Positions 8,741-18,564 of a stretch of DNA of 64,000 nucleotides are shown one piece after another. The notes below the pieces were generated by a model, which did not search any database, was not told where the DNA came from, and saw only the letters and a list, made by a program, of their open reading frames with translations. The stretch is from Opitutales bacterium. Lineage in GTDB: Bacteria > Verrucomicrobiota > Verrucomicrobiia > Opitutales > JABSRG01. Made by a program: the position numbers and the translations under genes. Position 1 is the first letter of the stretch. Each line of letters starts with the position of its first letter. The DNA lies in assembly GCA_028280845.1 (NCBI GenBank), contig JANQKZ010000035.1:248001-312000 (forward strand). Direction: 5' to 3'.

Positions 8741-9868
8741 ATGACCACCCTGACCCAACTCCCCGAGATTCTTTTAATGGGCCCCGGCCCCTCTTGTGTC
8801 TATGATGAGGTCTACGAGGCGCTATCCCGGCCGACCCTGGGGCATCTTGACCCGCTCTTCCTGGAAATTATGGATGAGATTCGGTCCCAGTTGTCACAGG
8901 TCTTCCAGGCCGGGTCTGACACCTTGACGATGCCGCTTTCCGGAACGGGATCGTCTGGGATGGAGGCGGCCTTTGCAAACATGATCGAACCGGGAGACAC
9001 TGTGTTAATCCTGGTCAACGGAGTTTTTGGAGTTCGCATGGTGGACGTGGCCGGTCGCCTGGGAGCTGAGGTCGATGCGATTGAATTTGAGTGGGGCACT
9101 CCCGTACTTTCCGAACCCGTTCAGACCAAGTTGAAAGCCAAACGCTATAAACTGGTGGGAATGGTTCATGCTGAAACGTCAACCGGCGTGGCGAATCCCG
9201 TGGAACCTATTGCCCGGATTCTGGATACCTTGCCCGATCGACCCCTCCTGTTATTGGATTGCGTGACCAGCCTGGGCGGCATGCCCGTGAAACTGGATGA
9301 GTGGGGAGTCGATATTGCCTATAGTGGTACTCAAAAATGCCTGTCCTGTCCCCCGGGGTTAGCCCCTTTTGCCCTGTCTAAACGAGCAGTTGACCAGTTG
9401 ATGGCTCGCAAGACCAAGGTCCCGAACTGGTATCTGGATGTAACCATGCTGGTTAAATACTGGGAGGCTGGAGGGGGCGGTGGAAGGGTCTATCACCACA
9501 CCGCTCCGATCAATATGCTCTATGGGCTCCATACCGCGCTCCGGGTTATCCTGGAAGAGGGGTTGGAGGCGGGTTTCGCCCGGCATTCCGCGGCCCACGA
9601 CCAACTGGTCCAGGGTCTTGAGGATCTGGATTTGGAGCTGCTGGTTGATCCGGAGTATCGACTTCTCATGTTGAATGCGGTCAAGGTGCCGGTCGGGATC
9701 GATGAAGCCGCAGTGAGACGTGTCCTCCGGCAACACCACCACATCGAAATTGGGGCTGGTCTGGGCCCGCTGGCCGGGAAGGTCTGGCGGATTGGTCTCA
9801 TGGGGCACACCGCCAGAGCGGCAAATGTCAAGCGGGTCCTGGAGGCGCTTCGGCTATCGCTGGATTGA
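8741..9868 (+). CDS. Class V aminotransferase (alanine/serine-glyoxylate type)
   Basis: PLP-dependent aminotransferase of the AGXT / serine-pyruvate / ureidoglycine-glyoxylate group, 375 residues, full length. 'LMGPGPSCVYDEVYEALSRPTLGHLDP' is the classic N-terminus of the family. 'PLSGTGSSGMEAAFANM' binds the cofactor phosphate, 'VHAETSTGVANPV' contacts the substrate, 'LLLDCVTSLGG' holds the ring aspartate, and Lys199 in YSGTQKC is the Schiff-base lysine. The C-terminal GAGLGPLAGKVWRIGLMG region is also typical. The likely reaction is glyoxylate plus L-alanine or L-serine to glycine plus pyruvate or hydroxypyruvate. It is cytosolic. Exact substrate cannot be assigned. Confidence 0.92.
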   Translation: MTTLTQLPEILLMGPGPSCVYDEVYEALSRPTLGHLDPLFLEIMDEIRSQLSQVFQAGSDTLTMPLSGTGSSGMEAAFANMIEPGDTVLILVNGVFGVRMVDVAGRLGAEVDAIEFEWGTPVLSEPVQTKLKAKRYKLVGMVHAETSTGVANPVEPIARILDTLPDRPLLLLDCVTSLGGMPVKLDEWGVDIAYSGTQKCLSCPPGLAPFALSKRAVDQLMARKTKVPNWYLDVTMLVKYWEAGGGGGRVYHHTAPINMLYGLHTALRVILEEGLEAGFARHSAAHDQLVQGLEDLDLELLVDPEYRLLMLNAVKVPVGIDEAAVRRVLRQHHHIEIGAGLGPLAGKVWRIGLMGHTARAANVKRVLEALRLSLD

Positions 9869-10075
9869 GTGGGTTTCTGTCAAGGAGTAAGCGCCTTCGC
9901 TTGCTACGGCGTCCCCCAAACCCTCCTTATACGATCGAGGGGAGAGTCGGTTGACTCGTCGTACCGCTCTTCGAAGTGGTTTTCGAGGTCGAAGTTGAAG
10001 AGGAGGGGAGTGCTTCCGGCAGCGTGAGGGATAAGGGGATGAAGCAGAGTCAAAGCGGAAAGGGAAGCGTGTTCT
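9869..10075 (-). other. Intergenic region with possible coding remnant
   Basis: Between convergent genes. On the minus strand a frame reads roughly '...LLFNFDLENHFEERYDE...' and '...RIRRVWGTP' followed by a stop near 9911-9913, which looks protein-like but has no start and no neighbouring domain. Next to it, AAGCG-CCTT-CGCTT (9891-9904) can form a short hairpin. Either a degraded gene end or a short interspersed element; function unknown. Confidence 0.2.
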
Positions 10076-11431
10076 TCATAGGATAAGGCTGGCGACCCAG
10101 GTCGCGAAGAGGCCGCTGAAGGCCATGAAGAGGTTGGCGGCCGATAAGGTTTTCAGGGCGGTCTTTGTGTCAAAGCCGCTCATGTTGGCAAAGACCCAGA
10201 AGTAACTATCATTGACATGACAGATCAGGCGAGCACCGGACCCGGCAGCCAGGGCAATGAGAATCGGGTCTAATTGAAGTTGGTCGGCGATGGGAAGGCA
10301 GAGGGTGGCTGCAGTGATGACCGCCACCGTTCCACTGCCCTGGATGGTTTTTAACAATCCTGAGATGGCGAAAGGAACGAGGATGAAGGGAAGTCCGCTG
10401 CTCGCGATGATGTCGGCCAGGGCACCTCCGGCGCCAGAGGTTTTTAATATGCTGCCCAGGCTTCCTCCCGCTGCAGTGATGAAAATGATGGGTCCGGCGC
10501 TTTTGAGCGATTGGTCCATGATTTTCAGTGGGGACTTGCCGCGTTCCCGGCAACGTTTCCCTAGAAGGGCCAGGCCGGAAAAGGCGCCCAGGATCATGGC
10601 CACATTGGCGTTGCCGAGGGCTCCGGTTATGCCGAGGGCAGGGTGTCCCTCCGGCAGGACCATTTTAGAGGTCGTATGGGTCAGGATGAGGACGAGGGGC
10701 AATAGTAGTGGAAAAGCGGATACAAGAAGCCCTGGGGCCTCCACTTCCATCGTTTCCGTGTCTTCCCCTTTTTTCTCATCGCCTTCTCCCTCCCCCTGCG
10801 AATGCTCTTCGGGGATATACTCCTCCATATATGAAGGCAGGACGAATTGCGCCCAGGCCCATCCGCCCAAGGTCATGCAGAGGGCGGCAAAACCACCCCA
10901 AATTACCATCCTGCCGATTTCTATGTCGAGGAGTCCGGCCACAGCCAGGGGGCCCGGGGTAGGCGGAACAAAGACATGGGTGGCGAGCAGGCCAGCGGAG
11001 AGGGCTACCGCAATCACATAAAACGACACGCGGGAGGCTCGAGAAATGGCCTTGGCGAGGGGAGCCAGGATGACGTAACCGACATCGCTGAAAACAGGGA
11101 TGGAAATGATGTAGCCGCTCAAGGCCATGGCGAGAGAGGAACGCTTTTTCCCAACAAATCGTACGGTCGATCGCGCGAGGGATTCGGCCCCGCGGCTGTC
11201 TTCCAGATATTGACCGAGAATGACCCCGAAAATGATGATGATTCCAATTTTGGATACGGTGGAACCAAAGCCACCCGTAATCCCGTCGACCGTAGCCTCG
11301 ACGCCCATGCCGGAAAGGAGACCGATGGTGGCGGCAGACAGGATGAGGGAGACAAAAGCGTTGACCTTGAGCGGGATGGCCAGAACAAGGAGGACAGTCA
11401 AGCCAAGGACAAAGGCAAGCTCAACAGGCAT
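10076..11431 (-). CDS. GntP-family permease
   Basis: Cytoplasmic-membrane symporter of the gluconate:H+ (GntP) family, 451 residues, with about 12-14 hydrophobic segments. Family signatures visible are 'GFGSTVSKIGIIIIFGVILGQYLEDSRGAE' and 'IPVFSDVGYVILAPLAKA', the conserved 'HVFVPPTPGPLA', and a later 'CHVNDSYFWVF'. A charged loop (EEHSQGEGEGDEKKGEDTE) near residues 205-225 separates two halves. Members carry gluconate and other sugar acids. The gene begins 9 bp after the sulfatase stop and shares its operon, so the cargo may be a sugar acid released from a desulfated glycan; that last point is inference. Confidence 0.93.
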   Translation of the reverse strand: MPVELAFVLGLTVLLVLAIPLKVNAFVSLILSAATIGLLSGMGVEATVDGITGGFGSTVSKIGIIIIFGVILGQYLEDSRGAESLARSTVRFVGKKRSSLAMALSGYIISIPVFSDVGYVILAPLAKAISRASRVSFYVIAVALSAGLLATHVFVPPTPGPLAVAGLLDIEIGRMVIWGGFAALCMTLGGWAWAQFVLPSYMEEYIPEEHSQGEGEGDEKKGEDTETMEVEAPGLLVSAFPLLLPLVLILTHTTSKMVLPEGHPALGITGALGNANVAMILGAFSGLALLGKRCRERGKSPLKIMDQSLKSAGPIIFITAAGGSLGSILKTSGAGGALADIIASSGLPFILVPFAISGLLKTIQGSGTVAVITAATLCLPIADQLQLDPILIALAAGSGARLICHVNDSYFWVFANMSGFDTKTALKTLSAANLFMAFSGLFATWVASLIL

Positions 11432-11440
11432 GAGACGGGG

Positions 11441-12850
11441 TCAGGGGTGGTTTGGGTAGATGGGGTATTCGGAGGAGGGTGCCCGCAAGTCGTCGAACAG
11501 GGGAAGGAGGGGGTTCAGGCGTTTGGGTTCAGCGATAGCGAGGTCAATGGCCTCCCCTGGGTCGGATGGGAGGAAATAGAGTTCCACCGGTCCATCATAG
11601 GTATGGCGCATGACCTTCCAATCTCCTCGTATGACGGCTTGCTTGGCCCCCGGCCCGGCGGAAAATTCGAAGTAGAGGGGGCGGTCCCGATGGTGTTTCT
11701 TGGGACGGCCTAAAAGATCACCGAGGTAGGAGACTCCCGATACGGCGCTGGAGGGCAGGGGGGCTCCCGACAGCTCCGCGGCGGTGGCCGGAAAATCCCA
11801 AAAGGCGTAGGGGATATTGGATCGAGTCCCGGCCGGGATCTGGCCGGGCCACCATGCGATAAAGGGTACCCGGATCCCGCCTTCGGAGAGGTTGCGTTTA
11901 ATCCCTCGAAGTGGTCCTGCGCTCTTGAAAAAGGCTGGGTCATTGCCGTCTTCCTTGTGGGGGCCATTGTCGGAGGTAAACAGGAGCAGGGTGTTTTCGG
12001 CGATCCCGAGAGCCTCCAGGTGCGCCCCCAAGCTTCGTACGGCTTGGTCCAGGCGCTGGACCATCGCGGCGTAGGTCACTGCTGCTTCCGGTGTGGCGGG
12101 GTCGTTGGCCCAATCATATTGGCGGCGAACGGCGGCGATGGAGTCCTCCGGGCATTCAAGGTGGGAATGAGGGGTGGTGTAGGCGAGGTAGAGAAAAAAG
12201 GGTTGATCTCCCTGTTGCTCGATCCAGGTTTTCGCCTCGTGGGTAAAGAGATCCTGGGTGTATTGGGGGTTGCGCAGGTCGAAATTCCCGGTCAGGGCTT
12301 CCTTTTCCTGGTTGCGATAGAGAAATTCGGTGTAGTGGTTATGGGCGTGGGCCTGATTGATGTATCCATAGAAGAAATCAAACCCCCGGTTCCATGGTTC
12401 GCTGCCGCTACCTTCCTCGCCCAGCCCCCATTTGCCAATCAAGGCCGTGGCATATCCAGCGGATCGCAGCATTTCGGCGACGGTGGTTTCCTCATGAGGG
12501 AGGGGGACCCGTTGGCGGGGAATTCCATCGACGATGCCAAAGTTGCCCCTGACCCTGGTCTGGCCGGTGTGGCGGCCCGTCATCAAGGTGGCACGTGAGG
12601 GGGCGCAAACAGGGGCTCCTGCGTAGTGGCGGGTCGAGAGGAAGCCCTCCTCGGCCAGACGGTCCAGGTGCGGTGTCTGAAAATGAGTCTGTCCGTAAAC
12701 GGAGAGATCTCCATAGCCGAGGTCGTCGGCCAGGATAAAAATAATATTGGGGCGAGTGGGTTCACCGGCCCAGGAGAGCAGGTGGGTCAGAATGAAGGCT
12801 AGCCCAAAGATTATGGGGAGACGGGTGGGAAAAATCCGGTAAAGCTGCAT
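11441..12850 (-). CDS. Sulfatase (arylsulfatase A-like, Cys-type, exported)
   Basis: 469-residue sulfatase with an N-terminal signal sequence (IIFGLAFILTHLLSWAGE). The metal site starts with 'NIIFILADDLGYGDLS'. The formylglycine motif is Cys82 in GAPVCAPSRATLMTGRHTG, followed by 'ALIGKWGLGEEGSGSEPWNRGFDFFYGY', 'FFLYLAYTTPHSHLECP' and 'LLFTSDNGPHKEDGNDP', all canonical for the arylsulfatase A group. It acts in the periplasm on a sulfate ester. It heads an operon with the downstream GntP permease (9-bp gap), coupling desulfation with uptake. Confidence 0.95.
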   Translation of the reverse strand: MQLYRIFPTRLPIIFGLAFILTHLLSWAGEPTRPNIIFILADDLGYGDLSVYGQTHFQTPHLDRLAEEGFLSTRHYAGAPVCAPSRATLMTGRHTGQTRVRGNFGIVDGIPRQRVPLPHEETTVAEMLRSAGYATALIGKWGLGEEGSGSEPWNRGFDFFYGYINQAHAHNHYTEFLYRNQEKEALTGNFDLRNPQYTQDLFTHEAKTWIEQQGDQPFFLYLAYTTPHSHLECPEDSIAAVRRQYDWANDPATPEAAVTYAAMVQRLDQAVRSLGAHLEALGIAENTLLLFTSDNGPHKEDGNDPAFFKSAGPLRGIKRNLSEGGIRVPFIAWWPGQIPAGTRSNIPYAFWDFPATAAELSGAPLPSSAVSGVSYLGDLLGRPKKHHRDRPLYFEFSAGPGAKQAVIRGDWKVMRHTYDGPVELYFLPSDPGEAIDLAIAEPKRLNPLLPLFDDLRAPSSEYPIYPNHP

Positions 12851-12987
12851 ACGACTGTCCTATTCTCTGGAAGGACGGGTTTACCTGACACGCTCTTTCT
12901 GGTCAAACCGTTGACTAAGCTTTATATTTGAAGGAGGAGAGTCCTTGTTTCGAACTGTAAACCGTTCCCCTCTCCCCCAATTCAATT

Positions 12988-14757
12988 ATGGCTGAACTAC
13001 CCCTTTCTGTTCTTACCCTTTTGGCCCTGGCGCCGATTGCGGTGGTCATGTTATTTCTCGTAATCCTGAGGTGGCCGGCTAAGCATGCCATGCCGGTGGC
13101 CTACCTGGCAACCGTCGGGATTGCCATGCTGGTCTGGAAGACACCTGGAACTCAAGTGGTAGGAGCGAGCATTCACGGGGTGGTCACCGCTTGTAATATT
13201 CTGTTCATCGTTTTTGGCGCCATCCTGCTGCTCAACACGCTCAAGGCGAGTGGAGATATCCAGGTGATTCGTCAGGGGTTTATCAATCTATCCCCGGATC
13301 GGCGTGTTCAGGCGATCATCATCGCCTGGCTGTTTGGTGCTTTTATTGAAGGCGCTGCCGGCTTCGGGACTCCTGCCGCCATCGCCGCTCCGCTCCTTGT
13401 GGCGATTGGATTCCCCGCCATGGCAGCCGTCATGGTCGCCTTGATAATACAAAGCACGCCAGTCTCCTTTGGAGCAGTGGGCACACCCATTCTCGTTGGA
13501 GTCAATTCGGGTCTATCCAACCAGCCCACGGTCGTGGCCCATTTAGAAGCTGAGGGGATCAGCCACTCAGAATACCTCTACGAAATCGGGCTTAATGTTG
13601 CCATGGTTCATGGTACGATCGGGACTTTCGTTCCGCTGGTCATGATCGCGATGCTGACCCGGTTTTTTGGGGCGAATAAATCCTTTCGGGAGGGCCTGGC
13701 CATGTGGAAATTCTGCCTGTTCGGTGGGCTGTCCCTGACCCTCCCTTACGTGTTGGTGGCGTGGTTACTGGGGCCTGAGTTTCCCACGCTCCTGGGTTCC
13801 CTCATCGGGATGGCCCTGGTGGTCACCGCCGTGAAGAAGCAGTTCCTGCTTCCGGAGGAAACCTGGGACTTCCCCGAAGAATCCGCCTGGGATCCCACCT
13901 GGAAGGGTAACCTCGAAGTGGCCGCCCACGTCGAAACCGGCCCCGGCCAACACGGGTCGCTCCTCAAGGTGTGGTCCCCCTACCTGATTGTAGCTACACT
14001 GCTGGTACTTACCCGGACGATAGATCCGCTGAAGGCCATGTTGACGGGGCCCGCGGTTACCCTGGCCTGGCCTGACATTCTGGGAAGCGGAATCAGCACC
14101 AAATCTCAACCCCTATACCTGCCTGGATTCCTCTTCATCCTCACAGTCACCCTGTCCTATGGAATATTCCGGATGAAAGGCGACCAGATAAAAACATCCT
14201 GGGCCGAGTCAGCGAAAAACCTGTGGGGGGCTGCTGCCGCCCTCATCTTTGCCGTACCGATGGTCCAGGTCTTTATCAATTCCGAATCCGAAGCGCTGGC
14301 GCAAATGCCGCTCGTCCTCGCGGATGGTGTCTCGGCCCTGTTTGGTTCCTTCTGGCCGCTGATCGCCCCAACCATTGGAGCCCTGGGCGCGTTCATTGCC
14401 GGGAGTAACACCATCAGCAATATGATGTTTTCGCTGTTCCAGTTTGGAATGGCACAAGAGATCGGGGTAACTGAGTCGGTTGTCGTCGCCCTCCAGGCGG
14501 TGGGCGGCGCGGCCGGCAATATGATTTGCGTGCACAACGTCGTCGCGGCTTCGGCGGTGGTGGGCCTGCTCGGTCGAGAGGGTGACCTGATTCGAAAGAC
14601 CCTGCTGCCGATGACCTGGTATGCCCTGTTCGCCGGGGTGCTGGGTATGGTGCTTATTTATGGAATCGGGGTGAATGTGGGGACCTTGGGCCTTGTCCTT
14701 ATGACTGCTTTTCTCGCCTATCTTATCGTCCTTGGTGCAAAAACCAGCCGGGGTTGA
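12988..14757 (+). CDS. LctP-family L-lactate / glycolate permease
   Basis: Integral membrane proton symporter of the lactate permease family, 589 residues with about 13-14 membrane segments. Signatures are '[14 protein letters not shown]', '[40 protein letters not shown]', '[13 protein letters not shown]', and near the C-terminus '[18 protein letters not shown]' and '[23 protein letters not shown]'. Family members move L-lactate, D-lactate or glycolate. It stands alone with a 309-bp gap before the next same-strand permease. Lactate is a plausible end product of deoxyhexose breakdown in this type of organism, but a link to the 30-44 kb operon is not shown by sequence. Confidence 0.93.
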   Translation: MAELPLSVLTLLALAPIAVVMLFLVILRWPAKHAMPVAYLATVGIAMLVWKTPGTQVVGASIHGVVTACNILFIVFGAILLLNTLKASGDIQVIRQGFINLSPDRRVQAIIIAWLFGAFIEGAAGFGTPAAIAAPLLVAIGFPAMAAVMVALIIQSTPVSFGAVGTPILVGVNSGLSNQPTVVAHLEAEGISHSEYLYEIGLNVAMVHGTIGTFVPLVMIAMLTRFFGANKSFREGLAMWKFCLFGGLSLTLPYVLVAWLLGPEFPTLLGSLIGMALVVTAVKKQFLLPEETWDFPEESAWDPTWKGNLEVAAHVETGPGQHGSLLKVWSPYLIVATLLVLTRTIDPLKAMLTGPAVTLAWPDILGSGISTKSQPLYLPGFLFILTVTLSYGIFRMKGDQIKTSWAESAKNLWGAAAALIFAVPMVQVFINSESEALAQMPLVLADGVSALFGSFWPLIAPTIGALGAFIAGSNTISNMMFSLFQFGMAQEIGVTESVVVALQAVGGAAGNMICVHNVVAASAVVGLLGREGDLIRKTLLPMTWYALFAGVLGMVLIYGIGVNVGTLGLVLMTAFLAYLIVLGAKTSRG

Positions 14758-15066
14758 AATAGAGTAGAGGTTAGGGGGGTAAACATGGGTCGCCCGGGTG
14801 ATTGGTCAAATGCCCCGGACAGCTTACGGAAACGGGTGCATGGTTTGCCAGGTTCTGCTGAGCTATATCCCGCCAGTTGCTTTTTTTTTGGCCATTCGGT
14901 TCCGATTGAGTACTAATGTAAACCCATAACAACGGGTATGCTTTCCAGCATGGTGTCGGGGCTTTATCTTTGACCTGTCCCTTATCCGAATATCTTTTGC
15001 CTCATATCGCCAAAGGCAGCCGATCCCTGGCTTCACCTTTCCCCTCATTTCCTATACGCTGTATTC
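14758..15066. other. Intergenic region between two permease genes
   Basis: 309 bases with no gene. It contains a T9 run (14881-14889) preceded by a GC-rich segment; no convincing stem was found, so this is at best a weak terminator for the lactate permease. No recognisable operator or RNA element was seen. Confidence 0.3.
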
Positions 15067-16587
15067 ATGTCTCAACTCCCCTGGAATAAAATCGGACTGG
15101 TCGGAGGTTCCTCCATCTTCATCCTCATGGTCCTCTTCTTTAACCCGACGCCCGACCGGCCGGAGGTGGGCCTGATGGCGGCGGTCGCGACTGTGATGGC
15201 GATCTTCTGGATCACGGAGGCAATCCCACTGGCGGCCACGGCGTTGATTCCCCTGGTAGCGTTGCCTCTCACCGGGATCCTGGACAGCAGGACGGTTTCC
15301 AAGGCCTACATCAACTCCATGATCTTTCTCTTCATCGGCGGCTTCCTCATCGCGCTCGCCATGGAGCGATGGAACCTCCACCGGCGCATTGCGTTGAATA
15401 TCATTCGAAGAGCGGGCCGTCGTGCGGACTACATGGTGCTCGGCTTTATGGTTGCGTCGGGTTTTTTATCGATGTGGATCTCAAACGTCGCGACCACGGT
15501 GATGATGCTTCCTATCGGGCTGGCCATCATTTCCAAGATGGAGGAAGCCTTCGGGGAAAAACGGACCCACCTCCTTTCCGTCGTTCTCATGTTGGGCATT
15601 GCCTATGCCTGCTCTATCGGCGGGGTGGCCACCCTGGTCGGCACCCCGACCAATCTCGCCTTCGTTCAGATCTTCCACGAACTCTTTCCCGATTCACCCT
15701 TTATCGCCTTCGGAGAATGGATGATTATCGGAATTCCCTACGCTGTGGTCATGGTCGGGATAACGTGGTTTCTCCTGACCCGGGTGATTTATCCGATAGA
15801 CTTGTCCCTCCATCTGGACCGTGAAATTGTCGATCGCGAGCTCAGGGAATTGGGCCCCCTCAAATCCGGGGAGCTGCGCATCCTGGTGGTATTCTGCATC
15901 ACGGTGGTTTTATGGACCTTCCGGAGGGATCTGAATGTAGGGGTTCTGCAAATACCCGGCTGGTCCGGCTTGTGGGAAGGCTTCCGGAATACCGACGACG
16001 GTACCATCGCCATCGCCATGGCGTTGCTACTGTTTTTCCTGCCTGCGGGGAAGGACCATCCATCGATAAGGCTTCTCGATAAAGACATTTTCAAAAAAAT
16101 TCCCTGGGATGTCATCATCCTCTTCGGAGGGGGTTATGCCCTTGCCGGCGGCTTTGTTTCCAGCGGCCTGGCGCAATTTATCGGCGAGTCATTTCCCGTT
16201 TCGGATGGGGTGCCTCCATGGGTCTACGTCCTGCTGATCTGCCTGGGTATTACCTTCCTTACGGAGCTGTCCTCAAATTCCGCGACGCTCTCCATGATGC
16301 TGCCCATCCTTGCCGGACTGGCGGTCAGCCTGAATATCAACCCTCTGCTCTTCGCGATCCCGGCGACCATTTCCGCCTCCATGGCGTTCATGATGCCCGT
16401 GGCCACCCCGCCGAATGCCGTAATTTTCGGCAGCCGGCGTCTCCAGATCTACGAAATGGCTAAAGCCGGGCTGGTTTTGAACTTCGTCGCCACCGTCCTC
16501 ACGGTGATCGCTCTTTACTTGTTCTTTCCCTACGTCGCCGGCGCACCGGTGGATTCCTTTCCGGAATGGGCCACCGGCATGGAGTGA
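15067..16587 (+). CDS. SLC13/DASS-family anion symporter
   Basis: Sodium- or proton-coupled di/tricarboxylate or sulfate transporter, 506 residues, about 11-12 membrane segments. Signatures include 'FWITEAIPLAATALIPLVALPLTGIL', 'FIGGFLIALAMERWNLHRRIALNII', 'FLSMWISNVATTVMMLPIGLAI', 'GGVATLVGTPTNLAFVQIF' (first substrate SNT-like site) and 'ITFLTELSSNSATLSMMLPIL' followed by 'FMMPVATPPNAVIF' (second site). The family carries succinate, citrate, taurine-like acids or sulfate. With sulfatases nearby, sulfate is conceivable, but the motifs are equally normal for dicarboxylates. Confidence 0.92.
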   Translation: MSQLPWNKIGLVGGSSIFILMVLFFNPTPDRPEVGLMAAVATVMAIFWITEAIPLAATALIPLVALPLTGILDSRTVSKAYINSMIFLFIGGFLIALAMERWNLHRRIALNIIRRAGRRADYMVLGFMVASGFLSMWISNVATTVMMLPIGLAIISKMEEAFGEKRTHLLSVVLMLGIAYACSIGGVATLVGTPTNLAFVQIFHELFPDSPFIAFGEWMIIGIPYAVVMVGITWFLLTRVIYPIDLSLHLDREIVDRELRELGPLKSGELRILVVFCITVVLWTFRRDLNVGVLQIPGWSGLWEGFRNTDDGTIAIAMALLLFFLPAGKDHPSIRLLDKDIFKKIPWDVIILFGGGYALAGGFVSSGLAQFIGESFPVSDGVPPWVYVLLICLGITFLTELSSNSATLSMMLPILAGLAVSLNINPLLFAIPATISASMAFMMPVATPPNAVIFGSRRLQIYEMAKAGLVLNFVATVLTVIALYLFFPYVAGAPVDSFPEWATGME

Positions 16588-17142
16588 AATTGCCCCTTTG
16601 GGGAATGTTGAAAATTCTGCGCCATGCTTTTCCTATTGGCGAGACTCAGATTACGACCGTAGGGAGATCACATCGAACTGGGGACACAAGGATTTTCAGT
16701 CGGAGAAAATAGTACTTCCAGTTGTTTCCAGATATCTCGGGGACAGCTACGTATATGGAGTTAAAGTTCTGTAAATGAGTGTTTTGTGAAACTCAAAGAT
16801 CGCGAATATGGAAAATCTGGAAACATGAAGGATACAACAGGGAACCTGAAAAGTGGCGCACAAATGGCGCACACTTTTTTGTGCGCCACTTTGGAATTGG
16901 AGGTATTGGGCTGAAATGACAGGCAGTAAATCCAATATCGATTACTGGAAATAGCGCCTTTTCAAACGTCGCTTCAAAAGGAAGGGCGGCGAAGAGTACG
17001 CGCCTTAACTTTAGTGTTCTGAATGGGCAAGGGATTAGACACTCTCAGGTTTTTGCCAACCAGCTCCTTAATCCCACAAGTGTAATCATCGTAAGACCAT
17101 TTGTGAGTGCGACTCTCGCCTGCCTCTCCAAATGGAGTTCAT
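16588..17142. other. Long intergenic region at the edge of the accessory segment
   Basis: 555 bases between convergent genes without a credible coding frame. It contains a perfect 15-bp inverted repeat (16850-16892, listed separately) and two GGGGACA heptamers (16680-16686 and 16739-16745). Sequence is more AT-rich than upstream. It marks the boundary between the transporter genes and the segment with the AAC(3)-like fusion and integrase fossil. Confidence 0.4.
16850..16892. repeat. Perfect 15-bp inverted repeat (hairpin)
   Basis: AAAGTGGCGCACAAA at 16850-16864 is exactly mirrored by TTTGTGCGCCACTTT at 16878-16892, leaving a 13-nt loop that itself contains a further GGCGCAC copy. There is no T-run after the right arm, so a standard intrinsic terminator is unlikely. 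It could be an operator, a mobile-element end or a recombinase site. Confidence 0.7.
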
Positions 17143-18264
17143 TTAGAGTTCCCAGGGGGCTGGTTGTATGAAATCAGAAATTATTTCTACAGGTTCCCCG
17201 TTGCTTGAGGAGGATGTTTCTATCGCTTGAATTACCTCAATAACATGGGATGCATGGGAGGCTTGGGCTTTATGGGGTTTGTCGTTTTTTATCGCAATAG
17301 CGAGATCTTCGACCCCTCTTGCGTAATTTTTTGCGGTTAGGGTGTATTTTCCATGCTCCACTGAATCATAGCCTTTCCCGAATTCGGCAAATTCCACTTG
17401 CGAATCATAATCCTGGAAATTCCCGAGGTATAACATCCCTTCGTCTCCAAATATTTCCAAGGAACGTCCGGTTTTACTCCGGGCCGCATAAAAGTTGGCA
17501 CTCAACCTAGCCGTTAGGCCTGAATCGAATTCAAGGGTCGCCAAGTAGTAGTCGGGTGTTGAAATCTGAAAGGGCCGGCCTTCCTTGGTTGTACGATTGG
17601 GATAGAGCAGTTTGGCAAATCCACTTACTGTTTGGATTCTGCCAAAGAAGGCGGTCAGGAGGGTGATCTGATAAATACCGGCATCCCATAACCCTCCAAC
17701 TTCGTAAAACGGTTCGGGATTGGGGTGCCAGGATTCAATGCGACCCTGGTTGACTTCGGCGTAGGCCAGTCTGGGGGTACCAATTCTCCCTTGTTGGAGT
17801 TGATTCCAAGTTGCGGTTTGGGCGGCTCCAAGGAAATGGGCTGGAGCACTGCTAAGGCGTAACTTATTTGTATTTGCCAACTCAACGAGTTCTTTGGCCT
17901 CTTTGTAAGATAAGGCCAGGGGTATCTCCGTATGAACATGCTTCCCAGCCTCCAGGCAGCGGGAAATGATCTCATGATGAGCGTGATGAATCGTTAAATT
18001 GACCACGATGTCGATTCGACGGTCGCGCAGCATTTCCTCCAAATCGTGAAACACCTCTCCTCCAAATTGATGGGAGAATTGTTCGGCACGCGATTCCTCC
18101 AGGTCGGAAAATCCCAGGATATTGACGTGACTGGAGTCTTGAAGGCATTCCGTGTAGAACTTGGCTACATTTCCGCAGCCTACGATTCCGATATTTAATC
18201 GCTTATCCACCACTCTACGGCTTGGAATTGGGTCCATATAAAAGGGATTGAGAAAGTGGTCCAT
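17143..18264 (-). CDS. Gfo/Idh/MocA-family oxidoreductase
   Basis: Cytosolic NAD(P)-dependent sugar dehydrogenase-like protein, 373 residues. The Rossmann fold starts 'LNIGIVGCGNVAKFYTE'. The usual E-K-P motif is changed to 'HVHTEIPLALS', so the conserved catalytic-region lysine appears to be replaced by isoleucine, which may mean altered chemistry. The second domain carries 'GLWDAGIYQITLLTAFFG', matching the D-x-G-x-x-x pattern. ATG 18264 is used; an internal ATG (MDPIPSRR) at 18237 is equally possible. It is separated by 300 bp from the next Gfo/Idh/MocA gene on the same strand and may belong to the same sugar-modifying group. Confidence 0.85.
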   Translation of the reverse strand: MDHFLNPFYMDPIPSRRVVDKRLNIGIVGCGNVAKFYTECLQDSSHVNILGFSDLEESRAEQFSHQFGGEVFHDLEEMLRDRRIDIVVNLTIHHAHHEIISRCLEAGKHVHTEIPLALSYKEAKELVELANTNKLRLSSAPAHFLGAAQTATWNQLQQGRIGTPRLAYAEVNQGRIESWHPNPEPFYEVGGLWDAGIYQITLLTAFFGRIQTVSGFAKLLYPNRTTKEGRPFQISTPDYYLATLEFDSGLTARLSANFYAARSKTGRSLEIFGDEGMLYLGNFQDYDSQVEFAEFGKGYDSVEHGKYTLTAKNYARGVEDLAIAIKNDKPHKAQASHASHVIEVIQAIETSSSSNGEPVEIISDFIQPAPWEL

Positions 18265-18564
18265 AGCTAGCTGTCCGAGTCGCCAATTAATGAGCGCGTA
18301 GATTCAGAAAAATGGGTAACTCATTTTTTCATAACACTTTCCCTGATTGGGAGGCAGATTCATTCCCCTTTCCGGGGTTCGATCCAGAATGAAAGCCAAG
18401 GCTATCTTCCCTCGGCTCTCCCGTTGACTTTCGGCCTGGGGTGACCGTTTGATTCATTGAGTAGCAAAGTGTTTAAAGCGGGAAACAATCGACTTTCCAC
18501 TTCGCATGGAAGGGGGCAAAACTCCATCTTTCCCTCCGGTCTCGGGAAAGGAATGTAGGGAGGA
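18265..18564. other. Intergenic region between two oxidoreductase genes
   Basis: 300 bases with no gene seen. An AT-rich patch at 18305-18340 could contain the promoter of the downstream minus-strand gene. No repeat or terminator stands out. Confidence 0.25.

Noticed and set aside
14863-15048. Possible small gene or terminator in the gap between the two permeases
   Set aside because: The short frame has no homology-like features, and no stem precedes the T9 run.
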